Of a DNA stretch of 64,000 bases, positions 19,003 to 26,420 are shown in pieces. The position numbers and the translations under genes are program-made. Numbering within the stretch: the first letter of the stretch is position 1; each line of letters begins with the position of its first letter. A model generated the notes under the pieces. That model worked only from the letters and a program-made list of their open reading frames with translations, was not told the DNA's origin and did no database searches. This DNA is from Bacteroidales bacterium (GTDB lineage: Bacteria; Bacteroidota; Bacteroidia; Bacteroidales; P3): assembly GCA_017443265.1 (NCBI GenBank), contig JAFSOU010000092.1:1-64000 (forward strand). The letters are read 5' to 3'.

Positions 19003-19299
19003 ATGAAAAAAACATATATAATTGGCTTTTCTGTAGCTATCAATAGTGGTATGTTTTGGAAATATGAATATCCGATGATTATGTATAACATTTCATCAAT
19101 GGATAAAAGAAATTGTCCAAAGTATCCAAGGAGCCCAGAACTTCCTACTAGCGAAAACAATCAAATTAGATGGGCTGACCATAAAGGTTGGTGGCGAAAA
19201 GGGAAAAGTAGCCGTTCTTGCTCGGCGTATTCCGCTTCAGCGCAAAAACACGCATCAATAATTAGACAACATGGAGGAGCTTACTATGAAGGCGATTAA
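19003..19299 (+). CDS. uncertain 98-residue ORF
   Basis: ATG 19003 follows an A-rich leader (AAACACAATGAAAAAAAC) typical of genuine starts in this phylum, and the protein begins MKKTYIIGFSVAI like a short exported peptide. Beyond residue 30 the sequence is rich in Trp, Ser and Lys and has no recognisable fold; a neighbouring frame is open from 19079 to 19258, so a frameshifted or decayed gene is possible. It overlaps the next gene by 14 bases. Confidence 0.25.
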   Translation: MKKTYIIGFSVAINSGMFWKYEYPMIMYNISSMDKRNCPKYPRSPELPTSENNQIRWADHKGWWRKGKSSRSCSAYSASAQKHASIIRQHGGAYYEGD

Positions 19300-20029
19300 A
19301 AACATACTGATTTTTTCTTTATTGATGGCATTTGTAGAGACATATGCCCAATCTACAAATGATAATAAAACGCCGTTAACCTTTTCTGGTTTTATGGATA
19401 ATGCTATGCAGAAAGTGCAACAGTTCGGTATTCCGACAGATGCTTTTTATAGTTCAGAAAGACACTTTAACGGAAAGACGCAAGAATCCACTACGGCCAA
19501 ATTAGACACAGAGTTTGAAATAAAACAATCAAAACTACACAAACGCAGTGGCTCAAATGTCAAGTTTACAGTTAAAGACGCTGTAACCAATTCAAAGACC
19601 GACCAAAAAGGGAAGAAGGCATTTTCTGAAAAACACAATGTAAAAGCGCTACTTGAAAATAATCCCTGCATTAATAGAAAAGGAGTGTTTGATGCTTTTG
19701 GAGGGGAAATGCTTTTTGCAGGTGTTAATATTGATAAAGAAAACGATATTTCCTATGCTCACTATATGTGGACGGGGTCGGGTAAAAATGCGGAAGACAC
19801 TATTCGAGTAACAATTGACCAAAGTAGTGGCTTTGTCCAGCGTTGTGAACTTGTTTCAATGGATAAAAAAGACGATTTGGAGGTTGTCCTATGCTATAGT
19901 TATGTTTTTGCAACTAGAGAGGATACCATGATTCCTATAAGAATGACTTTTAGGTCTGTTGAAAGAGGCACCTCCAATCATAACCCATTTGAATATACAA
20001 TAACTAATTCGATAACGATGAATAATTGA
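19286..20029 (+). CDS. secreted protein of unknown function
   Basis: A 247-residue protein from ATG 19286, preceded by GGAGGAG, which is unusual here; an upstream in-frame ATG at 19271 would add five residues before the signal peptide. Signal peptide ends near ETYAQ (residue 22). The mature part starts TFSGFMDNAMQKVQQFGIP and is largely beta-type and polar, with GGEMLFAGVNIDKENDISYAHYMW and a final FEYTITNSITM. I recognise no family. AT content is visibly higher than in the neighbouring housekeeping genes, suggesting acquisition. Confidence 0.6.
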   Translation: MKAIKNILIFSLLMAFVETYAQSTNDNKTPLTFSGFMDNAMQKVQQFGIPTDAFYSSERHFNGKTQESTTAKLDTEFEIKQSKLHKRSGSNVKFTVKDAVTNSKTDQKGKKAFSEKHNVKALLENNPCINRKGVFDAFGGEMLFAGVNIDKENDISYAHYMWTGSGKNAEDTIRVTIDQSSGFVQRCELVSMDKKDDLEVVLCYSYVFATREDTMIPIRMTFRSVERGTSNHNPFEYTITNSITMNN

Positions 20030-20079
20030 GCGTTTTTATGTTCTTCTACTGGGAATAGTAGTTAATTGTATCTTTTGGT

Positions 20080-20121
20080 TCAGAGAGGTGTCAGAAAAAG
20101 TAATGACACCTCTCTGATTTT
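20080..20121 (+). terminator. perfect 14-bp terminator hairpin
   Basis: TCAGAGAGGTGTCA (20080-20093) pairs exactly with 20104-20117 across a 10-base loop and is followed by TTTTAG. It ends the secreted-protein transcript. Bases 20122-20394 beyond it hold no gene; an 8-bp hairpin (20356-20363 with 20376-20383) lies just beyond the tgt stop. Confidence 0.8.
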
Positions 20122-20394
20122 AGAATTTCATCTTATGTTTCTTTCATCACAAGCATTTCCGTTGTTGCCGATTTATTACTTGTCTGCAAAAGTTCACAAG
20201 GTTGTCAAAGGCATTTGTCTTCAAACGAAGGTGGGATTGCAAGTCTGCGACAACAGGAGCACCCTGCATAAGTGTCAAAAACTCTCAAATACCACGTGGA
20301 AAATTATATGAATCTGTAAAGGTAGTTATCCCACTATCTCTGCAGAAAAGGCGTTACTATCATTTACAACAGATTATGATAGTTTCAAAAAACG

Positions 20395-21525
20395 TTACAG
20401 CCGTTGCGACAGTACCGGAACCATTTTGTCCTTCCATTCCCTGAAATCGCCGGCAATGATATGTTCGCGAGCTTGTGTTACCAGCCGCAGATAGAAACTG
20501 AGGTTGTGTATGCTGGCAATCTGCATGGCCAGAATTTCCTGTGCCTTGAACAGATGTCGCAGGTAAGCCTTGGTGTACACCTTGTCAACAAGCGCTGTGC
20601 TCTCCTCGTCGAGGGGCGAAAAATCGTATTCCCATTTTTGGTTTTTCATGTTCATGGTGCCCTGCGAGGTAAACAGCAGACCGTTGCGGCCGTTGCGGGT
20701 GGGCATCACGCAGTCCATCATGTCGATGCCGAGAGCGATGCTTTCGAGTATGTTGGCCGGAGTGCCCACGCCCATCAGGTAGCGCGGTTTGTCGGCGGGC
20801 AGTATGCCGCACACCAACTCGGTAAGCTCGTACATCGTCTCCACCGGCTCGCCCACCGAGAGTCCACCTATGGCGTTGCCGTCGCAGCCAGCCGAAGCTA
20901 TCTTCTCCGCCGACTGTATGCGCAGGTCGCGGTACACGCTGCCCTGCACTATGGGGAATAGCGACTGGCTGTAGCCGTATTTCGGCTCGGTGGTGCGCAC
21001 CCGCTCCACACAGCGGTCGAGCCATGCGTGTGTGAGATGCATCGAGCGTTTGGCGTAGTTGTATTCGCAAGGGAAGGGGGTGCACTCGTCAAAAGCCATA
21101 ATGATGTCGCCGCCTATGCTGCGCTGCACGTCGATGGCAAATTCGGGGGTGAAGAAATGTTTGGAACCGTCGATATGCGAGCGGAACTCCACACCGTCCT
21201 CCTTCAGTTTGCGGTTGTCGGAAAGAGAATACACCTGAAAGCCGCCGCTGTCGGTGAGTATCGGCCGTTTCCAGCCGTTGAAACGGTGCAGTCCACCGGC
21301 GGCCTCCAGCACTTTTACACCCGGTCGCAGGTACAGATGGTAGGTGTTTCCGAGTATTATCCTTGCCGCAACTTGGTCGATAAGTTCTTGTATATGAACG
21401 GCTTTTACGCTTCCCACAGTGCCAACAGGCATAAAAATGGGGGTAGGTATGTCGCCGTGGTCGGTGCTGATGACTCCGGCACGTGCCTTGCTCTGGGGGT
21501 CGGTGGCTTCGAGGGTGAATTTCAT
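20395..21525 (-). CDS. tgt: queuine/preQ1 tRNA-ribosyltransferase
   Basis: A 376-residue TGT, which swaps guanine 34 for a queuosine precursor in GUN-anticodon tRNAs. The (beta/alpha)8 signatures are present: ILTDSGGFQVYSL (proton-acceptor Asp), FPIVQGS, GGLSVGEP, MGVGTPANI and the nucleophile region DCVMPTRNGRNG. At the usual C-terminal zinc site the Cys-x-Cys-x-x-Cys triad is replaced by Ser, Ala and Asp (EESTALVDKVYTKAYLRHL), though the final IHNL histidine remains. From memory, other Bacteroidota TGTs also lack these cysteines. Confidence 0.95.
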   Translation of the reverse strand: MKFTLEATDPQSKARAGVISTDHGDIPTPIFMPVGTVGSVKAVHIQELIDQVAARIILGNTYHLYLRPGVKVLEAAGGLHRFNGWKRPILTDSGGFQVYSLSDNRKLKEDGVEFRSHIDGSKHFFTPEFAIDVQRSIGGDIIMAFDECTPFPCEYNYAKRSMHLTHAWLDRCVERVRTTEPKYGYSQSLFPIVQGSVYRDLRIQSAEKIASAGCDGNAIGGLSVGEPVETMYELTELVCGILPADKPRYLMGVGTPANILESIALGIDMMDCVMPTRNGRNGLLFTSQGTMNMKNQKWEYDFSPLDEESTALVDKVYTKAYLRHLFKAQEILAMQIASIHNLSFYLRLVTQAREHIIAGDFREWKDKMVPVLSQRL

Positions 21526-21573
21526 CGTTTTATGGCATTGTTAGTAAATAGTTGATAAAATCGGGCGTTGGGT

Positions 21574-21605
21574 TTTGGACGGTAGTCAAAAAAAAACTAT
21601 TTTTG
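21574..21605 (+). promoter_or_regulatory. Bacteroidota-type promoter of the 21.6 kb operon
   Basis: TTTG (21574-21577), 20-base spacer, TATTTTTG (21598-21605). It lies 20 bases before ATG 21626 and shows that the upstream in-frame start at 21575 cannot be right. Confidence 0.7.
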
Positions 21606-21625
21606 CAGACCAAATCAAACTCATC

Positions 21626-22798
21626 ATGACACTCTTTGGAACATATTTTGAGACCATTCCGCTGATTCTGATGGCGCTGTTTGCAATAACCTTCGTGTTT
21701 TTGGCGTTGTACTACGGCCTTAACCATTTCCGTGTAAGCCGCTACAATGCGTCCAAAACAAAACCGACGCCCAATAATAACGCACAACCATCCGTTTCTG
21801 TTGTGCTTACTTCAAAAAATGGTGAAAAACTTTTGACCGACAACCTCACTTACCTGCTCGAGCAGAACTACCCCAAACTCGAGGTGGTGGTGGTTGACTA
21901 CGACTCGTTCGACAACACGCAGTACGTGCTGCAGGTGTTCAAAAGCAACTATCCCGACAAACTGAAAATTGTTCGGCTGGAAAAAGATGTGAACAACTAC
22001 AAAGGCAAGAAATTCCCCCTTTCCATCGGCATTCAGTCGGCCAAGAACGACATAATACTGCTTACCGAAAACGACTGCGTGCCGAAGAGTTTCGACTGGG
22101 TGGAGAAAATAGTGGCACCTTTCGCCAACCCGAAGACACAGATAGTGCTGGGCTACCACGGCCTGGAATCAAGCAAAGGTATGCTCAATGCTTTCGAACA
22201 ATACGAAAACCTGTCGCACTCCGCTGTCATGTTCGGCACCGCCCTAATGCACCGCCCCTACTGCGGTGTGGGACGCAATATGGCATACCGCCGTCAGTTT
22301 TTCTTCGACAACAAAGGATTTATCAAACAATACAATATACCCTACGGCGACGACGACTTGTTTGTGAACAAGAACGGCAACAGCTCAAACACCGGAGTCT
22401 GCTTGGAAAAAGATGCCTATGTCGTGTCAAAACCGCCAAAAACCGTCACTGCATGGTTAGACCAACGGCGACGCCTGCACAGCACCATAAAAAAATACAA
22501 AGCCTCCGACAAAACCATGCTGCTGCTGCGCACCCTTGCGATAACGCTTTTCTACCTTTGCGGCATTTTGCTGTACGTACTCAACCCGCTCCCCATACTC
22601 GGTTTCATACTTCTGGGCGTGCTTGTGGCAAAAATAGCGTGGCAGATTGTGTGCAATTACCAACTTTGTCGGCGTTTAAATATAAAACGCTATATAGCAG
22701 CACTTTCCCCTTTTTTTGAAATTTATTTTTTGTTTGCAAATACTTTTTTGTTCCTATTAACGTTAAAGCGTAAAAATGGCCATGGAAGCAACTCCTAA
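21626..22798 (+). CDS. membrane-anchored glycosyltransferase, family 2
   Basis: A 390-residue protein: one N-terminal helix, a cytoplasmic GT2 domain and two or three C-terminal helices (about residues 285-380). GT2 landmarks: SVVLTSKNGEKLL, VVVDYDSFDNT, LTENDCVPKS (END in place of the usual DxD), GVGRNMAYRR, YGDDDLF and DQRRRLHST at the QxxRW position. It may build a surface glycan; the substrate is unknown. The 3' end overlaps the sigma-factor start by 23 bases. Confidence 0.8.
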   Translation: MTLFGTYFETIPLILMALFAITFVFLALYYGLNHFRVSRYNASKTKPTPNNNAQPSVSVVLTSKNGEKLLTDNLTYLLEQNYPKLEVVVVDYDSFDNTQYVLQVFKSNYPDKLKIVRLEKDVNNYKGKKFPLSIGIQSAKNDIILLTENDCVPKSFDWVEKIVAPFANPKTQIVLGYHGLESSKGMLNAFEQYENLSHSAVMFGTALMHRPYCGVGRNMAYRRQFFFDNKGFIKQYNIPYGDDDLFVNKNGNSSNTGVCLEKDAYVVSKPPKTVTAWLDQRRRLHSTIKKYKASDKTMLLLRTLAITLFYLCGILLYVLNPLPILGFILLGVLVAKIAWQIVCNYQLCRRLNIKRYIAALSPFFEIYFLFANTFLFLLTLKRKNGHGSNS

Positions 22799-23393
22799 TC
22801 TAACCACGGATAAAGCGCAAAGGGACTACCAGCTTGTGCGCTTGGCTCGCGAAAAAGGCGACGAGAAGGCTTACGCCGACCTGCTCAAGATTTATCGTGA
22901 ACCGTTGTACCTTATGCTTTTGAAAATGACCAACGACCCTGTGGAGGCCGACGACCTCACCATCGAGGCTTTCGGCAAGGCGTTCCGCTCGCTGCATCTC
23001 TACACTCCAACCCACGCTTTCAGCACATGGCTTTTCACCATAGCCTCCAACAACTGCATCGACTTTATCCGCAAAAAACGTCTGCGCACCATATCGCTCA
23101 ACAGCATGTGCACCAATCGCGACGACGAGGTTACCGACTACAGCATACCCTCCGAGGACCACAATCCCGAAGAGGCCATCATAAAGGAGCAGAAAATAGA
23201 GATGATGCGTCAAGTGGTGCAGCTGCTCAAACCGCGCTACCGCAAACTGGTGGAGCTGCGCTATTTCAAGGAATACTCCTACGAGGAGATTGCACAGGAG
23301 ATGGACCTGCCGCTTGGTACCGTGAAAGCCCAGCTGTTCCGCGCCCGCGATTTCCTATATCAGATGATGAAAGGCAAGGAGTCGAACATTTAA
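22776..23393 (+). CDS. ECF-type RNA polymerase sigma factor
   Basis: A 205-residue sigma-70 family protein with region 2 (DPVEADDLTIEAFGKAFRSLH...FSTWLFTIASNNCIDFIRKKR) and region 4 (LKPRYRKLVELRYFKEYSYEEIAQEMDLPLGTVKAQLFRAR). The acidic linker between them is longer than in minimal ECF factors. ATG 22776 or 22782 could be the start. No anti-sigma gene is adjacent; the following gene encodes an outer-membrane-like protein. It overlaps the glycosyltransferase gene, implying coupled translation. Confidence 0.9.
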   Translation: MAMEATPNLTTDKAQRDYQLVRLAREKGDEKAYADLLKIYREPLYLMLLKMTNDPVEADDLTIEAFGKAFRSLHLYTPTHAFSTWLFTIASNNCIDFIRKKRLRTISLNSMCTNRDDEVTDYSIPSEDHNPEEAIIKEQKIEMMRQVVQLLKPRYRKLVELRYFKEYSYEEIAQEMDLPLGTVKAQLFRARDFLYQMMKGKESNI

Positions 23394-23403
23394 AAAACTC
23401 CAC

Positions 23404-24300
23404 GTGCCTAAATTCCATTTACACACAATGCTTACTTTGGCGGTGCTCTTGGCAGCCTTTACCCCTTTGTTGGCACAAGACGATTTATACAACGACCTGC
23501 CGCCGCTCAGAGGTTTTTCCGTAACCATCGACGCAGGTGGCACCTATGCAGGCAAGTTCCACTCCAATTTCTACAACGGCATTCCCGAAAACACCAACAC
23601 CATCGAACGCATACTGCACAGCGAGGCGTATGGCAATTCCATCTGGAACAACCTAGCGGACCAGGGACTTATAAACCCTTCTGCCATCGGTACATACAAT
23701 CAACTGAAGGTGGCCGAATATGCCGACATGCACTATGCCATCACCTATCAGATTGGCATCGGTTTCCGTTACGATTTCGAAGGCAGAAACACCGCAGTTT
23801 TTGCACGTTTCAACTACTCCAAACTTACGGCAAAAGGAGCGTTCAACCTTTACAGCGGTGCCAGCACTTCTACATTGTCCAATATGAACCAATACATCCC
23901 CTGCGACATCTGGGGCACCGAATCGCGCACCTACATAGATTTGGGGCTCTCAAAGTCGATACCGATGAACCCAATGCTGCATTTTGTAGCAGATATTGGC
24001 CTTAATATCAATCATATACGTGTGCTGAGCAATGATGTTGAAATTGGTGGCAGCACCTACAGCATCCTCGATGTGTGGGGAGGACATTACCCGATGATGA
24101 ACTCGCAGACATACGAGTATTACCAGACAGGCATCGGATACGGGGTGTTTGTGGCACCGTGCCTGCGGCTTATGCTCCCGCACTCAATGGCCGCCGACCT
24201 TGGAGTGAACTGCTACTACAACAAGATAAACCTGCCCAACTACGACAAATTTGCACCCCAGTTCACTTTGTTCTTACGTTTTATTCTGAACAACCTGTGA
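23404..24300 (+). CDS. outer-membrane beta-barrel-like protein
   Basis: A 298-residue exported protein. The open frame starts with GTG 23404, 10 bases after the sigma-factor stop; ATG 23428 is the alternative. The GTG gives a signal peptide with a basic start and cleavage after LLAQ. The mature part has alternating aromatic and polar strands (YQIGIGFRYDF, FARFNYSKL, TLFLRFIL ending in a hydrophobic strand), as in small Bacteroidota outer-membrane barrels. No specific family was recognised. Confidence 0.55.
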   Translation: MPKFHLHTMLTLAVLLAAFTPLLAQDDLYNDLPPLRGFSVTIDAGGTYAGKFHSNFYNGIPENTNTIERILHSEAYGNSIWNNLADQGLINPSAIGTYNQLKVAEYADMHYAITYQIGIGFRYDFEGRNTAVFARFNYSKLTAKGAFNLYSGASTSTLSNMNQYIPCDIWGTESRTYIDLGLSKSIPMNPMLHFVADIGLNINHIRVLSNDVEIGGSTYSILDVWGGHYPMMNSQTYEYYQTGIGYGVFVAPCLRLMLPHSMAADLGVNCYYNKINLPNYDKFAPQFTLFLRFILNNL

Positions 24301-24827
24301 TGCCCTTCGATTTTTCCAACGCCTTTATTTCCGAAACTGACCGCGATTTTGCCAAAAGACTTTTGGAGAGCGCCTTTCCGGCAGAGGAACGTCCCTCTTT
24401 CGAGGCAATGGAACGGCGAGGCGACGAGTACCGGTTGTGTGTGGTGCATAAGGATGGCCAAAACGTGGGAGTATTAGGCTACTGGACTTTCGGAAAAACG
24501 GTTTATGTTGAGCATTTCGCCATCAGCGAACCTTTGAGGAACAACGGCTTGGGAGGAGAGGTGTTGGACGTGTTCCTTGCTGGGTTAACCAACGACACGC
24601 AAATGGTTTTGGAAGCGGAACTGCCCGACAACCATTTGGCACAGGGACGGATAGAATTTTACCGACGACACGGCTTTATAGCCAACATTTACGAATACCT
24701 GCAGCCGCCCTACCATTCCGGCGACGGCTTTCTGCCAATGCTTTTGCTGTCGAGGTATCCGTTGAACGATATGGAGTACGAGGAAATAAAGGGGGTTTTG
24801 TATAAAAAAGTATATGGGAGAGACTAA
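24300..24827 (+). CDS. GNAT-family N-acetyltransferase
   Basis: A 175-residue protein starting at ATG 24300, which shares one base with the preceding stop (TGATG). The GNAT core is visible: VGVLGYWTFGKTVYVEHFAIS, then the acetyl-CoA pyrophosphate loop in LRNNGLGGEVLD, and FYRRHGF near the C-terminus. Substrate unknown. Last gene of the glycosyltransferase-sigma-barrel-acetyltransferase operon; it converges on and overlaps the TerB-like gene by 4 bases. Confidence 0.8.
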   Translation: MPFDFSNAFISETDRDFAKRLLESAFPAEERPSFEAMERRGDEYRLCVVHKDGQNVGVLGYWTFGKTVYVEHFAISEPLRNNGLGGEVLDVFLAGLTNDTQMVLEAELPDNHLAQGRIEFYRRHGFIANIYEYLQPPYHSGDGFLPMLLLSRYPLNDMEYEEIKGVLYKKVYGRD

Positions 24828-25141
24828 CCCAACACCTTTTTCAACACTCGTGTAAGGTGGTTCTCCATAGCGGAGTGGCGGCCGTCGGAGGCGATGATGG
24901 AATGCACGTCGTCGAGCAGTTGCTGTTTCTCGGTGGCGTCGGCAAGGTATTGGGCTTTATTGTCTTGAATGCTCGACAGTATTTCGGTGTCGCTCATTTT
25001 ATTGAACATTTTTCTCACTTTTTCATAAGTGGCGGCATCGGTTTTCTCGAGTATCCGGTCCACTTCGTTTTGGTGTATGTTGCTGTCGATATTGGCGGCA
25101 TAGAGCATCACCAGCACCTTGAATTCCTCTTTGGTAAACAT
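24824..25141 (-). CDS. TerB-like small helical protein
   Basis: A 105-residue all-helical acidic/basic protein. MFTKEEFKVLVMLYAANIDSNIHQNEVDRI and the later DDVHSIIASDGRHSAMENHL give the two acidic-loop helical repeats of the TerB/DjlA N-terminal fold, which binds metal. Function unknown. It follows coaBC by 56 bases on the same strand. Confidence 0.6.
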   Translation of the reverse strand: MFTKEEFKVLVMLYAANIDSNIHQNEVDRILEKTDAATYEKVRKMFNKMSDTEILSSIQDNKAQYLADATEKQQLLDDVHSIIASDGRHSAMENHLTRVLKKVLG

Positions 25142-25197
25142 ATTATTTTGGTTTTGTTTTTTCTGTTTTTTTAATTATTCCGCAACTTTTCAAAAAA

Positions 25198-26400
25198 TCA
25201 CTCCCCCATCAGCCCTTCCATACGGTCGGCGATGTCCTTGGCTACATCGGCTTTGTGTTTGAGGGAGCCGTCGGTAACCGTCCCGTCGGCGGTGATGATG
25301 GTAACCTTGTTGGTGTCGTGGCCGAAGCCCGCACCTTTGTCTTTCAGCGAGTTAAGCACAATCATGTCGAGATTTTTGCGTGCCAGTTTCGACTTGGCGT
25401 TTTCCAACTCGTTGTCGGTTTCCAAAGCGAAGCCGATAAGCAGCTGATGGTCGTTTTTCATCTTGCCCAAAGTGGCCAGAATGTCGGGGTTCTGCACAAG
25501 ATGTATGTCCAGAGTCTCGGTGTCGGCGGTCTTTTTTATCTTGTGGTCGGCCACCGTTTCGGGACGGTAGTCGGCCACGGCTGCGGAGAGTATGGCGGCG
25601 TTGCAGCTCGGGAAAGTCTCTATGCAGGCTTCGTACATCTCGCGTGCAGATTCTATATTTATCTGCTTGATATTACGATGCTTGGCCGTAAGACTCGTGG
25701 GGCCTGCCACAAGTATTACCTTGGCCCCGCGCTCAGCCAACTCCTCGGCCACGGCAAAGCCCATCTTTCCGGTGCTGAAATTGCCGATAAACCGCACGGA
25801 GTCGATACGTTCGTAGGTGGGGCCGGCGGTTACGAGCATGGTTTTTCCGGTAAGGCTCAGTTTTTTGGCAAAAACAGCCTGAACATACTCGAAAATTTCC
25901 TCGGGTTCGGGCATACGTCCCACGCCCGAAGTGCCGCAGGCCAGCTCGCCCTCGGCGGGGGAGAGGATGTTAATTCCTTTGTCTTTCAGGCAGTTGATAT
26001 TTTCCTGCACCATAGGGCTGTTGTACATATTGGTGTTCATGGCGGGACACACAACAATGTCCTTGGCAAAAGCCAGAAGCAAGGTGGAGAGAGCGTCGTC
26101 GGCAATGCCTGAGGCGTATTTGCCTATGATGTTGGCCGTGGCCGGTGCCACCACAATCATGTCGGCCCAGTCGGCGAGGGCTATGTGCTCGGTGCTGTAC
26201 TCGTTGCGGGGTGCGAACACGTCGCAGTAAACCGCGTTGCCCGAAACGGTCTCGAGGGTGAGTTCCGTAACGAACTGCATGGCGTTTTTGGTGGCCACCA
26301 CTTTCACCTCGTCGCCGTTTTTGGCAAAGAGGCGTATCAGCTGCGGAATTTTATAGGCGGCAATGCCTCCCGTTATCCCGACTATTATCTTTTTGTTCAT
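25198..26400 (-). CDS. coaBC: bifunctional phosphopantothenoylcysteine synthetase/decarboxylase
   Basis: A 400-residue fusion making 4'-phosphopantetheine for coenzyme A. The N-terminal flavoprotein decarboxylase (CoaC) has GGIAAYK, a catalytic His in STEHIALADWAD and PAMNTNMY, then the GTSGVGRMPEPEEI substrate flap. The C-terminal ligase (CoaB) has AGPTYERIDSVRFIGNFSTGKMG and IGFALET. It is 20 bases after the upstream barrel-protein gene. Confidence 0.96.
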   Translation of the reverse strand: MNKKIIVGITGGIAAYKIPQLIRLFAKNGDEVKVVATKNAMQFVTELTLETVSGNAVYCDVFAPRNEYSTEHIALADWADMIVVAPATANIIGKYASGIADDALSTLLLAFAKDIVVCPAMNTNMYNSPMVQENINCLKDKGINILSPAEGELACGTSGVGRMPEPEEIFEYVQAVFAKKLSLTGKTMLVTAGPTYERIDSVRFIGNFSTGKMGFAVAEELAERGAKVILVAGPTSLTAKHRNIKQINIESAREMYEACIETFPSCNAAILSAAVADYRPETVADHKIKKTADTETLDIHLVQNPDILATLGKMKNDHQLLIGFALETDNELENAKSKLARKNLDMIVLNSLKDKGAGFGHDTNKVTIITADGTVTDGSLKHKADVAKDIADRMEGLMGE

Positions 26401-26420
26401 CGTCTGTGTTTGTTATCTTA

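Noticed and set aside
18480-19046. Two overlapping ORFs of 132 and 141 codons on opposite strands
   Set aside because: Neither has a credible start, composition or domain; treated as gene-poor DNA.
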